A stretch of 64,000 nt of DNA. Source: Cadophora sp. MPI-SDFR-AT-0126 (lineage: Eukaryota > Ascomycota > Leotiomycetes > Helotiales > Ploettnerulaceae). Below, in pieces: positions 1 through 10,347 of this stretch. Where the stretch lies: contig JAGMVK010000001.1 in the NCBI GenBank assembly GCA_020747065.1, positions 1,798,001 through 1,862,000 on the forward strand, written 5' to 3'. The first letter of the stretch is position 1. The number at the start of each line of letters is the position of its first letter. The notes under the pieces are model-generated. The model was given only the letters and a program-made list of their open reading frames with translations. It was not told where the DNA came from and searched no databases. Position numbers and translations under genes: made by a program.

Positions 1-2461
1 GCACCGTTGATAATTTTGATTGGCAGCCGAAGCAAGTAGTGTGTGCTTCTGTTTCTGCTCATTAGATACGTTCTTCAAGGTTGGATCTTTGACATCGAAG
101 GATGTGTCGACATTCCGCGGAGGACTTACGTCTCGTGAAGTAGGCTGCGATGCAGTATGAGCAGCGGGCTCCATGAGAAACGCACATGCCGCAATGTACA
201 TTGGCTGGCTGGTAAACGGGTTCCCGATAAAGCTTCTAGGATCAATCAATTCCGCGAAAGCTAAAATATCAGCGATTGTCTTTGCTGAGGACATGCTGAG
301 CTCTCGACTGTGGGGGAGCAAGGACAGAATTTGGCCTTCAAATGAATGCATCAGTGTCGGCTGATGTAGCAGCATGATGAGAGTGTGGAACCAGAAATGG
401 ACCTAAAGCACGTTAGCATTGTTGGGAGGAAACGTAGATGTCGGCCTTACCAGGATGAAATTTGTGCCCTCCCCAGACTTTACATAATGCTGAAAGTTTG
501 CAGCATTGAAGGTCAACCTCTGGTCCAATCTTTGGTATAATTGAGTCAGATCTTTCTCCATTCCTTGAAGTCCTTCAATTTTCTTCGGGGTGACATCCTT
601 CGCATCTCTGATGTTATTCAACAGATCCGAGACCCTGCCATACAGATGAATAATTTGGATCAAGGCAGGGAATGGATTCGGCCATCCACTATCAGCATTC
701 GACGTGATTTCTGGGAACGACAATTCGAAGTCTTCATCCCTCAAAGTAACAGGTCTTCCTGTCCCAGATGAGATGACTCGGTCAAGCATGAAAACAGCCC
801 ACAAAGTGTCGATTCTTTCCTGCTCTACATCCTTCATTTCTTGAACACTGATGGCGGGAGGGACATCTGAGTGCGTCGAGTCATTGCTTGACCGGTGATA
901 ACCAGGATCTTTCTGCCCTTGATGCTTGACGCCATCGAGTTTCTGTAGACCCAAATCCACAGCCATTCGAATCGCGCATCCCAGATACATCCATAGAGCA
1001 CTATCCTGATTGGCTCCGAATCCTTCGTATGCCAGAAGTAAGCACGCTTGGACAGCTGCTACTGTGGGACATGGAAACGTATCAACCACAGCAGCTTTTG
1101 CTCTCTGGGCAAATCCATGTCCGTACTCTGACTTTGGCAACAAATTGTCAGGATGCCCAATAAGGAGTGGATGGTCAGAGAAGCGAGCTGCCAGACCACA
1201 GACTGCATCAACAAGTATTGGCTCGGCGGACTTCTCTTCCACACGTTGGATGAAAGGCTTCTGACGGAGGAAAGGATAGTTCGACCCTAGATGGGCGAAG
1301 AATGTCTCCACAAGATGGATGATCAAACGATTCACAGGCAATGGGTCGTTCTGATCATATATCGGCATATCGATGGCAGATCTAGGTTCTGTCCCAGCTT
1401 GTGGTTGCGTGCCTCCGTAACCAGAACTTCCACCTCCGATGCCATTTGAGCCCGGAGACACTACCTTGTTAGTACTGAACACCTGCTCGAAATGGGGGCA
1501 ACATACTCGCTACAGAAGACCCACCTGTACTCCTCCGATGTTCTCTGACTGATACAACCATTTGTTTGAAGCCCGGGACGATTGCAGTAGGGCCAAAGTA
1601 TCTAAAGTATGGTACTCGATGGTTCTCATGAGGTAGCACAGGTGATCGTTCCGCTTACAGATCAGTCAGTATCCAGTCGTCCGCTAATCTTGACGCAACA
1701 TACCTGCTGGGCTTTGCGCTTCGTCTGAAAACACTGCACTGTCTCTATAGTCCATAAAAGAGCCCCGTCCTTTCCCACTATCTCTTGTATCCTGACGTTT
1801 TGGGGGACTCGGGTTGTAGCTGGAATAATTCTGCTGCTTCGGATTTGCATCTCCCCTCTTCATCTCCAGGTTTGCGCCAGGATAATTGCCCTGGGATGGT
1901 CGTTGCCTATGCCCATTCTCCCTTCTCGCTGGAGTCCCATCCGCGCTTCTACTATCATCTTCCTCTTCATCATCGTCGTCGTTGTCTCTTCGCGAGCTGT
2001 TATCACTTTCCTTCCTCTCCCTCTTCATATTGGTCTCCGCTCCCTCGGCATATCCCATACACTCATGTCCATTATCCGTGCAAGTCGAGCAGAAGGGCCG
2101 CTTGCCATCGCATCTTGTTTTACGTTTGCGACATGTCCGACAACTAAACAGTGACCCATCAGCTCAATTATTCCAATCATCACGTAAAGGTCCCGGACAA
2201 GATTCATCGTGCGCGTCACACGAGGCGCGAGTCCCAACTTAATACCAATTCCAACCAAAACAAAGGGGAAACCTACGCAGCATTGATCCGTCTCCTCTTG
2301 GGTGGTGGTTGGCCTTCATTGTTCACGAACCGGATCTGCTTGGGCGGTGGGAACTGCTGTCTTGGAGATACTGCGCCAACCCCGTTCAAATTCGCAGCTG
2401 GGGCAACGCTGCTGGTCGGGGACGTCGCACTCATCCCTGCCTGCACTCCTGAGAGCGACAC
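1..2461 (-). CDS. Zn2Cys6 transcription factor (3' end beyond left edge)
   Basis: This gene encodes a fungal binuclear zinc-cluster transcription factor expected to act in the nucleus. Exons on the minus strand are 2461-2277, 2143-1704, 1653-1507, 1460-451 and 402 to beyond position 1, and the frame stays open across all joins. The first intron lies directly before the first zinc-cluster cysteine. The cluster is Cys63, 66, 73, 80, 83 and 90 with the usual CX2CX6CX6CX2CX6C spacing (RKRKTR between Cys66 and Cys73), preceded by a basic KRRRI stretch. A D/E/S-rich linker follows, then the Fungal_trans-type regulatory domain beginning near the motif LPVNRLIIHLVETFF. The last visible residues NYQRC are a common motif of this family, so little of the C-terminus should be missing. 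The intron at 1654-1703 ends in AAG. The target genes cannot be told from the sequence. Confidence 0.9.
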
Positions 2462-4611
2462 ATTCGATTGCCGTATTGTTCAGGGCACATCGTCCTGAGC
2501 GCGCATGCTCTGCGTTGAGGACACCAGCGTATGGAGTCGTGACGAAGCTTTGGGACAATCTGAATGCAGTTGTGGAGGCGGGGAAAGGTGTGGATTTGTG
2601 CTGGGATGAAAGCTGGAGAGAACTTGTCTGGGCAAAAGTTATGGGCCGTGGAGAAGTGCCGGGTCTGGACTTTTGAGGCAAGATGCGCTAATTATCTATT
2701 CAAAAGCTAACCATTGACTTCATAAAAGATGATTGATATCTGTTTGTATTTGGCACAAATAGACGATGTGCAATTTCTTGTAGGATCTTTTAGAGCATCT
2801 CAAGTGACCTTAAAAGTATTAAATTGGGTATCCAAATGAAGCCCAGATACACGGAGACCGAAATGCCGAGGCCTAGCCGACTAACACCAGCACGTGGGAA
2901 AATAGGAAATGACTAGGAATTTTCGGGAAACGGATCTTTGTTGAATTTGCTTTTTAGAAGACTAGAGATGCCATAATTGTCAGAACAAGTTAAAATCTTG
3001 TGGGTCGGAGATCATCACTGAAACATTTGGCTAGCTGTGTATTTGCTAGGCCTACAAGCGTAGTTGTCATCACTCGATGAATTGCGCTCGCTACCCCTAT
3101 TTCTAGCGAGCCACTGACAACAAAGTTATCTCGTCGTATTTGCTTCTAAGAATCCTTTCACTTGCAAGACTCGAGAGCAGTAAATCATGTAAGAAAGATA
3201 TCTATCATTCTATGAAGGTTCGTGCTGAGATGACAACATATAATTGAAACTAAATAGAATCTCCTTAGAAACACAAGCCACAATGATTTATGTACGTTCG
3301 CGATGGGTTTGCTTGTGCAGTGGCGGCGGGCGACCATGAATATTACTTTATTCCTTGCGATGAATATTTTGTATAGCTTCTCCACCCCTGCCCCAGCTGC
3401 CATGGCCGAATCAGTCCCCATCACAGTACCAGGAGCCATCACGCGTCCAACAATCAGCGCCGATCCTGCGAGCGGGGCGAACACACACAACCCTACGAGT
3501 CCAAGGCATGCTCCACCAAGACTACCAACCAGTCTATCCTCTACAGCAGCACTGGTTGACAGGATATTCTTCACAGTCTCATTCGCAGCTGGTAGGGACT
3601 CTTCGCCTGCCTTTCCGGTAGTCGGCCTATGTGGTGGATATGAGACGCAGCTGGCATGTTCATGTAGACATATGGTTGTGTCAAATATGCCAGTTCCCCT
3701 TCAATTTCATTGATTATAGTGATGGACCGATGGTGAAATCCTCGGGCGTCTGTTGGCTTCTACTTTACAGGGCGAATCATCCCCGCCACCGTCCCAAGCG
3801 TATGGATTCAGATTGTTGCCGCGATACTAGCAGCTAATTGGGGTGGCATTGGATTCTTGTATCCTTCTATGACTACCCGGATCATCATAGAACCCCAAAA
3901 GGATAGACATCGCAGGACGGTGGAGCAGGTGTCGGCGTGGTACTTCTTCATTCTACATTTCGTGACCGCACTGTTGAATTATCTGTATAGCTACAACTCA
4001 AGAGGAACCGGTAAGTTTCTATGGGCAGAATTTCTCGGCTAGATGTCAAAATCGTTTTTTCGAATCGCACTGATTGGGTTCTGGGCTTGTATTTGGCGAT
4101 TTTAGAGGTTTGTTTTTAGAGGTAGTTTTTGAGTGCTTGGCATTGCGTTACCAGATCATAGGTTGAACGATATATACCATGTACAAGAACTCTCCCAGTC
4201 TGATATTCGATATTGGATAGTATGATTATTTTTTATACTCAAAATTTATTGTCCATTTAAATTCTCGTCCCCTTCTCCTCATTCGCACAAAAGTCGACCA
4301 ATCCCGTGACCACCAGCAAAATTTCACAACTCCGAAGTGACCTTCAGCTGCAGGCGATAGCGGTAAGCCCACACCAAAAATTATTATCCTGTATAAAGAA
4401 TACTTCTTATCTCCTATTCAATTAATTAAGTCCAACGATGCGTAGTCGGCCCACCTCGAACTTCCCAAAGTCTTCACGCATTGTGCCACCTTGTCAATCG
4501 CTAAGCGACCTCTCCTATTGTTCTTAGCGAGCGCAGCAAACTTGTCCATCGAACCGCAACAAACTCCAAACACAATACCTGTCGAATCTCAATAGCAAGA
4601 CTACTGCCACG
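2462..4611. other. Gap without a convincing gene
   Basis: The 5' flank of the zinc-cluster regulator is followed by about 2 kb with no supported gene. A minus-strand open stretch at about 3185-3700 encodes a Gly/Ala-rich hydrophobic segment (GSLGGACLGLVGL) but has no in-frame ATG, a stop directly upstream and no clear splice partner, so it is not called. The end near 4200-4440 is AT-rich promoter-like DNA. Confidence 0.5.
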
Positions 4612-4648
4612 ATGGACTCCCAACTTGCCGACAGAGACTCCAGAGGGA

Positions 4649-4656
4649 TATATAAA
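4649..4656 (+). promoter_or_regulatory. TATA box of the small basic protein gene
   Basis: A TATATAAA element lies about 240 bases before the chosen ATG. It is followed by a 5' UTR intron at 4821-4883 (GTAAGT donor, CTAAC branch site, CAG acceptor). This makes the ATG at 4612, which lies before the TATA box, an unlikely translation start. Confidence 0.5.
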
Positions 4657-4891
4657 GACCCTCCCCCTTCCATCTTCTTAGATACCTTTGAAAACAGCAA
4701 CCAAAAAACACACCGTCAGATCGAGATCACATCAACATCCAGCACCACCAAGACCAATCTATCCCACACCACAACACCTTCTCTTCTAATCATAACACAT
4801 CTCTCTCCACAACCATCAAAGTAAGTCCCTTCATATTCCCCAGACCATCCATCCACCAGGCAACCATCTAACACACTTCTCAGCAAGCAAA

Positions 4892-5456
4892 ATGGCACCA
4901 AGATCCTCCTGCGCCGCCACCGCTACCACCAAGAAGTCCAGAAAGTCTGACAAGACCAAGAGCAAGCAAGCCAACACTTCCCGCCGCGGCCGTTCCCATG
5001 GCAGAGTCCCCGCCTCTCGCCTCGCCGAGCTGAGAGCCGCTCGCGAGCTCCACAAGGAGCGCATCAACCGCTCTCCCCGTCAGCGTCTCCTCCAAGACGA
5101 AGACATTCCCGGTCCACTAGACCCTTGCAACAAGCAAGAGGTGTTTGTTGAGCGTCGTTAAGTGTTCTCCCCTCACCTTCTCTTCTGCCTTTCCCCTTCT
5201 CTTCCTCTTCCTCTTCTATCAATGAACATTGACGGCGGACTAACTTATCTCGCCTATCCGTAGAATCATCACCCGTGCCTGCACCGCCAAGCTCAAGGCA
5301 GAACTGGAGCGGATCGAAGACGAGCACAAAGCCCGTTATCCGGACCGTGACATGTCGCGAGTCTGGCCATGGAAGACGAAGTTCATGGACGGGACCGAGG
5401 GGCCAACCTACCATGGCAATGGAGATTGGAGGAGCAACCGGCGGATGTTGGCTTAG
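4892..5456 (+). CDS. Small basic protein, function unknown
   Basis: The gene encodes about 144 residues in two exons, 4892-5133 and 5264-5456. I do not recognise the family. The N-terminal 40 residues are rich in Lys, Arg, Ser and Thr (KKSRKSDKTKSK, SRRGRSHGR) and look like a nuclear localisation or nucleic-acid-binding tail. A helical Arg/Glu-rich part follows (LAELRAARELHKERI), then a C-terminal part with RVWPWKTKFMDGTEGP. The only way to join the two open parts in one frame is a GC-AG intron (AA|GCAAGA ... CCGTAG); no GT donor gives the right phase. If that join is wrong, exon 1 would end alone at the TAA at 5159-5161 after 89 residues. The CDS is preceded by a spliced 5' leader and a TATA box. 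Confidence 0.6.
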
Positions 5457-6180
5457 AGATTTGTGTCAGATTTTCGACTCGGGGAATTGGGTTTGGTATG
5501 GGGAACTTGTCTAGCTGTTTGGGTGTTAGAGTGGGATTGGAGTTGGAGTTGGAATTACAATTGAGAGATGTAGCATTGCTTGTGACAAAAGATGGACTGT
5601 TTTAGCAAAGCTAAGGATGGGAAAATTGAACGTGACTATGGACTTCTTTTTCTTATGAAAGTGATTTGGATGACATAGTTTTATGACATAAATTGAAGAG
5701 ATCGCTTGTATTTACTTCATAAATCATCAATTTCCAATTCCTTACACCAAAACGAGGAGGAATGACAGACAAACTAACTACAAGGTATCATCGCTAAGAT
5801 AACTAGCTCCACATCACATCTTGCATTCCGTCTCACATTCCACCTCGCATTCCTTCTCACATTCCTTTTCTCATTCCACCTTTCAGTCCATCTCCCCCCT
5901 CTCATTACGTATATAAGTCTCGCTCATATCCCCTTCATGAATGCTCTCGTGCACCTTCCTCCCAAATCATCTCAGAACTTTGTGAGAAAGTGATTGCCGA
6001 AACGGAAATATACTGAAGTGAAGGCTAAAACGCTCCAAAAACACAAATCTGCGCCCGCTTGCTCATGTGCGTTCAAGAAATCCAAACTTTAGAAGCAGGA
6101 GGCAGACGCCTGATGCTGTTGCTTTGTCTACCGATGCTCTTCTGCCCATGATCTGGGCATTGTTGGTAGGTTTGTGGTGA
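5457..6180. other. Convergent intergenic gap
   Basis: This stretch separates the 3' ends of two convergent genes. It holds AT-rich 3' UTR-like sequence near 5640-5750 and a pyrimidine-rich degenerate repeat (annotated separately). No gene is seen. Confidence 0.5.
5821..5890. repeat. Degenerate CATTCC tandem repeat
   Basis: At least five imperfect copies of a roughly 14-base unit of the form CATTCCNNNCTCA stand in a row. It is a short minisatellite-like, C/T-rich tract in the 3' intergenic gap. Confidence 0.7.
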
Positions 6181-9018
6181 TCAGGCCGCAATTTCGGGGG
6201 TGGTGGAAGACTCAGGCTCTGCTAACTCTGCCTCAGGAGTGAGGGTGATGCCCTCGGGTAAGTCCGAGGCGATAGGCTTTGTGGAAGGGAGCGAGACTAT
6301 GTCTGCTGGCTCTTGGTGGGAAGATCGAGGCTCCTCATTTTGGATGCCATTGGCTTGTTGCGCTGCAGGTGGGATCTCTTGCTCTGCTTCGACAGCAGGC
6401 TTAGAAATGTCGACGGCCTCTTCCTGCTCAACCTTCTGGTTATCATCATTGATAACTGGTGCGGCATCAACTACTTTCTCCTTGACATGTGTCTCACATG
6501 GATCGCCTCCCTTTCGGACCTTGCCTGGTTCCTCCACAAACCCACCGATCGAGGTAGGCATCGGGATTCTCTCCGTGACAGTAAGCTCTCTGAACACAGT
6601 AGTTGTGATTGGCAAGACAGAATCCTGGTCTGTCGGTTCTGTAATCATTTTTACGATCGACTCAATCACAGAAGTCGGCTCTGCATCCGTCATAGGTAAC
6701 TGATTAAAGACCGTCGTGGTGACCTGCGCAGGCGAAGGCGTTTCCATAAGAGCCTCTCCACGCTCTACACGCCCACTTTCAGGCACAGTTTTTGGCTTCA
6801 GCGTCAGAAGGAGCACAAGAACACTTAGAACACCAATCGCCACATTCTTCGAGTCCCTCATGGCGACCTTGAAAGCCGCAAGGAGTAACTCAGGAAGTGA
6901 AGAATCATCATGCACACTCACCCTGGAAGAGCTACGACGAGAAGTAGATGGTTCTGGTGTCCCGTAGATCTCACGCATCCGCTCTTCCTCTACCGCTTTC
7001 CTATGCATCATCTCCTCCTCCATAGCCTTTCTCTGCATCATCTCTTCTTCTTCAACCATCTTCTGCCGGAGCTCTTCCTCAATCGCCATCTGTTTTCGCA
7101 ACTGTTCCTCTTCACGCAGACGTGTTTCCTCATCATGCCGTTTAGCTTCCTCCTCTCTTCGTTTCTCAGCTTCTTGATCGTGCACGTGCTCGATGACGAG
7201 TTCTTCGTCTTCAAATCCATCATCTAGATCTCGTTGCTCTTCAGCCACCTCTTCGTGGTGCGTAATCAGAGCAAGATGTTCGAGCTCGGCGTTGAGATGC
7301 ATCTCGACGTACGGCTCGAGCTCTACATCCACACGTTCCATCTCTCTCCACGCAGCAGCCCAAGCACCGGCTCGCATAAGTCCATTACTCGCATATATCT
7401 TAATGCGGAAGCGTCTTTCTCCTTTCCCTACATCCCCAACAGTCTCAAGGCGTACATCTCGTCTGCAGATATCACACCATTTCCTCTCTTCCTTCGTCTC
7501 CCTCCAGTTATCGTCCCCTTCTTCATCTGAACTAGGTGCTTCAGAATCGGAAGGACCCATGTAGTGGCCGCATTTTAGGATTTTGGCGCGAGGACGGACG
7601 GGCAGCTCGAGAGCTTCGAGGAGGCGCTCTTCCAGTACTTCGTAGGAATCCTGTGGGTGGGGCAGTAATATCCCGCGTTCCAAGACGGTGTCGCCTAGTT
7701 TTTCTTGAAGGAGTCTCCAGCTTTCTTTTACTGTTTGAAGGGATGTGGGGATTTCGGGAGATGACATTAGGTGGGAGTAGGGCCATTGTAATGGGAGAAC
7801 GGTGACGTGGAGGAGGACGAGAGGCTCTTTCTTGGGCTTGAAGCGCGTGGGTGTTCTTTTGGAAGGAGAATATTGGGAGTTCGGTGTTCCAATTCGCGAA
7901 ACGGTAGGCAGATGCCTTTTCGCAGATCGAGGAGATCCGAAGACTGACTGTGTAGGAGAAGACATCTGCATTGCGCGAACGGAAGACGGTGTGCGAAATG
8001 GTGGTCTGGAGAGGATCTTGCTTGGAGTTCGCGAAGACAGATCTATTGGCGTTTGCATGTATGAAGACGAGCTGGGGACACGAGAGATTGTGTCCATCTC
8101 ATTCGCAGATCCAGCTTCTTCTCCCACAGCAGGAGAAGTTAGTAGCTTCTGGTTATCATCTGAACTGTGTAGATCGGAGTTCATACTGCTTCGTTTACTG
8201 CGATCGGAGTTGCTGAACACGTCGTCGTCAATATCTCCGTCATGGTTAGAACTGGTATCTCCGCCTTCGTGGTCGGAGTGTGTTTGAGATCCATAAGTCG
8301 GATCTGCCTCGTCTTCGTGCTTCGAGTGGTTTTCGTGATCAGATTCGTAGGTTGCTTCAGTCTCGTCGCCGTACGTGAGTTCGGTACCCATTTCATAGGT
8401 CAATTCCGTGCCATCATATGTCATCTCTGTACCTTCCCGGTCATAGCTCTCGTCCGTTTGCATACTGAGCTCTGAATCTTGACCGCCTCTATAATTATCT
8501 TGCTCGATGCTCGCAACTACTGCTCTTGCCGCGGCTTGGATCTGTGCTTCTATACGATCAATCTGACGCTCTCTGGCTGCTCGCTCTTTTTCATCCTCCT
8601 TGTCATGCTCGGATGGTGGTTGTTCATCCTCAGCTCCGTCCGGGACATCTTCGACTGTTGCTTTATGCGGTTCGACGTGCGGAGATGGCATGTTCTCCTT
8701 GTGTTCCTCCTCCGGTCCGACTGTGCTGCTTTCCTCCTGGACCTCTCTAGGTGACTCGGCATTTATCTCCTCTTCACCCCAAGAGTCATGGTGTACCACT
8801 GTCTGGTTACTGGATACTCGTTCTGGCGACATTTCGCCTTGTGTGTTGCTTGCTTCCTCCGCAGGTTCTTTGCTGATATTATCGTGTGCGTTCGATCCGT
8901 CAGAGAGACATGAAGGGTCAACGTGGATCTCGAAGTCCTTCGGGGGTGTTGTGTTCCGCATCTCGACGGGTAAGCTCGAGGACCGATGTTTGCTCTCAAG
9001 TAAATAATGACGCGGCAA
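6181..9018 (-). CDS. Large acidic coiled-coil protein with one membrane segment, function unknown
   Basis: One uninterrupted reading frame encodes 945 residues, or about 926 if the second Met (MRNTTPPKDF) is used. I do not recognise a named family. The first 300 residues are acidic and Ser-rich, with imperfect repeats of the form GTELTY around residues 195-225. A folded domain with conserved-looking WPYSHL and SWRLLQEKLGDTVLERGILL follows at about 410-570; inside it are CGH and WCDIC motifs that could bind zinc. A charged coiled coil (EEEMMQRKAMEEE) spans about 605-690. One hydrophobic helix, VAIGVLSVLVLLLTL, sits at about 726-740, leaving a 200-residue C-terminal tail. This layout suggests a tail-anchored or single-pass protein of the nuclear envelope or ER, which is inference. 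Many long ORFs on the opposite strand are shadows. Confidence 0.85.
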   Translation of the reverse strand: MPRHYLLESKHRSSSLPVEMRNTTPPKDFEIHVDPSCLSDGSNAHDNISKEPAEEASNTQGEMSPERVSSNQTVVHHDSWGEEEINAESPREVQEESSTVGPEEEHKENMPSPHVEPHKATVEDVPDGAEDEQPPSEHDKEDEKERAARERQIDRIEAQIQAAARAVVASIEQDNYRGGQDSELSMQTDESYDREGTEMTYDGTELTYEMGTELTYGDETEATYESDHENHSKHEDEADPTYGSQTHSDHEGGDTSSNHDGDIDDDVFSNSDRSKRSSMNSDLHSSDDNQKLLTSPAVGEEAGSANEMDTISRVPSSSSYMQTPIDLSSRTPSKILSRPPFRTPSSVRAMQMSSPTQSVFGSPRSAKRHLPTVSRIGTPNSQYSPSKRTPTRFKPKKEPLVLLHVTVLPLQWPYSHLMSSPEIPTSLQTVKESWRLLQEKLGDTVLERGILLPHPQDSYEVLEERLLEALELPVRPRAKILKCGHYMGPSDSEAPSSDEEGDDNWRETKEERKWCDICRRDVRLETVGDVGKGERRFRIKIYASNGLMRAGAWAAAWREMERVDVELEPYVEMHLNAELEHLALITHHEEVAEEQRDLDDGFEDEELVIEHVHDQEAEKRREEEAKRHDEETRLREEEQLRKQMAIEEELRQKMVEEEEMMQRKAMEEEMMHRKAVEEERMREIYGTPEPSTSRRSSSRVSVHDDSSLPELLLAAFKVAMRDSKNVAIGVLSVLVLLLTLKPKTVPESGRVERGEALMETPSPAQVTTTVFNQLPMTDAEPTSVIESIVKMITEPTDQDSVLPITTTVFRELTVTERIPMPTSIGGFVEEPGKVRKGGDPCETHVKEKVVDAAPVINDDNQKVEQEEAVDISKPAVEAEQEIPPAAQQANGIQNEEPRSSHQEPADIVSLPSTKPIASDLPEGITLTPEAELAEPESSTTPEIAA

Positions 9019-10347
9019 GTCGGTTCATGCAGCAACCCGTACCGTATCGAGGGATTTGGTGCAATATGATACGTCAAGGTGTTTGCTTGTGTCGGTATTT
9101 GAGGCTGTGTTATCGATTATAAAGTTCGTAGAGTTGGTGCATGTGAAAGTTATTTTCTCGAGGTTGGAAAGTCAGTGCTGGCATTTGTTGATGCGCCGTT
9201 GCCACGATGGCAACGGGATTAATTTCGCGATCGGCCACTGACGAGACCGCCTTTGGGAGATGCAGATTAAAACACAACAGAATTGAAGTGGTAAAGACTT
9301 CCAATATTGATTGTTCGAGGACTCGGGCTCTATTCATATCGGTGTTCATTTTCTAATTTGGCTTTTCTCCTGGCAAAGCTGCCGTCATCAACCAGGTTTG
9401 CAAGCATCACTTCACAACTTCAGAAAAGCCTGTTGTCTCCCGAGCACCGAAGCTCATGATAGGCTAATTATCATCCAGGTCCATATCATAACACCTAAAG
9501 ACATGGTCTTCCGGCGATGTCAAACTTGGGATTATGCTATCCTAGATGATATTTACTTGTCGGGTGTATCCGCAGAGGGATAACAAACTTCACAGCACAT
9601 ATCGCCCATATTTCTCAAGTTCCCATCTTGTGTTTTTGGCTTCCTATTGCTGTTTTTCTCTTTCGTTTAGAAACGACAACGCTAGTCATGGAAAAGCCCA
9701 ATGGCTGACCATGAGGGTCTCTCGTGTCTCTCTATTGCCGTATGTACTTCGATTATCTCGTTCTTTGTCCTGCTCCAGCGTCTTCGTGCTCCCTGGTGAA
9801 CGTGATTCCATGATCGCGATACTAGTCATGTGATCCAGCAGGTATCACCAAACGGCCATGCAGATGTGCATGATGCCGTGCAACAATGCGCAAGTGGATG
9901 CATGGGAACTACTTCTTATCAATATCGAGCGATGTTTCCCAGAATTATTCAAGGAAAAAAAAACAAGCTGGAAGTTCCCCATCTTTTCATTTTCCTACCA
10001 AACATCTCGCTCCAAGCCCGCCCGCTACGTCATGGGCTAAGATCGTCAGGGGGTCCTGGTCTCGAACCCTTATCTTTCAAGCAAAGCTCCCTTTCCTTGG
10101 TGGGGGTGTGAGAATGTGATGCATGTGCATGGAGGAGGAGAGGCTGCGACTTGTTTATTTGTTTCCTGCTTTTCAACTTTTCAACTTTTCTACTTTCTTA
10201 CATATTTATTCTCGCTCCTTCATAGATTTTTTGGACATCCATTTGTCTCTTGCTTGCTACTACAATTTGCTAGTCTTTTGTAGTTTCTAGCCTTAAAATT
10301 GAGCAGCTCCAGAAAGGAACACAAGTAGACGATAAGTCGACAAGAAT
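9019..10347. other. Divergent promoter region
   Basis: This 1.3 kb gap lies between the 945-residue protein gene (minus) and the alpha-amylase gene (plus) and must hold both promoters. The amylase-proximal part is pyrimidine-rich (10140-10260), as in many fungal 5' leaders. No gene is supported. Confidence 0.5.
10100..10105 (+). promoter_or_regulatory. Possible CreA-type site upstream of amylase
   Basis: GTGGGG matches the fungal carbon-repressor consensus SYGGRG about 245 bases before the amylase start. A six-base match is weak evidence; it is noted only because amylase genes are often carbon-repressed. Confidence 0.2.

Noticed and set aside
3185..3713. Overlapping ORFs on both strands with a hydrophobic Gly/Ala segment
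   Set aside because: The better minus-strand frame has no ATG, a stop just upstream and no convincing splice sites.
4612..4824. 70-codon ORF before the small basic gene
   Set aside because: It starts upstream of the TATA box, is Ser/Thr-rich and does not splice in frame with the coding part.
6200..9007. Several plus-strand ORFs of 80-167 codons
   Set aside because: All are antisense to the uninterrupted 945-residue gene and have Ser/Leu-rich shadow composition without domains.
10058..10068. tRNA B-box-like sequence (GGTTCGAGACC on the minus strand)
   Set aside because: The flanking bases do not form a T-arm stem and no A box or acceptor stem is present.
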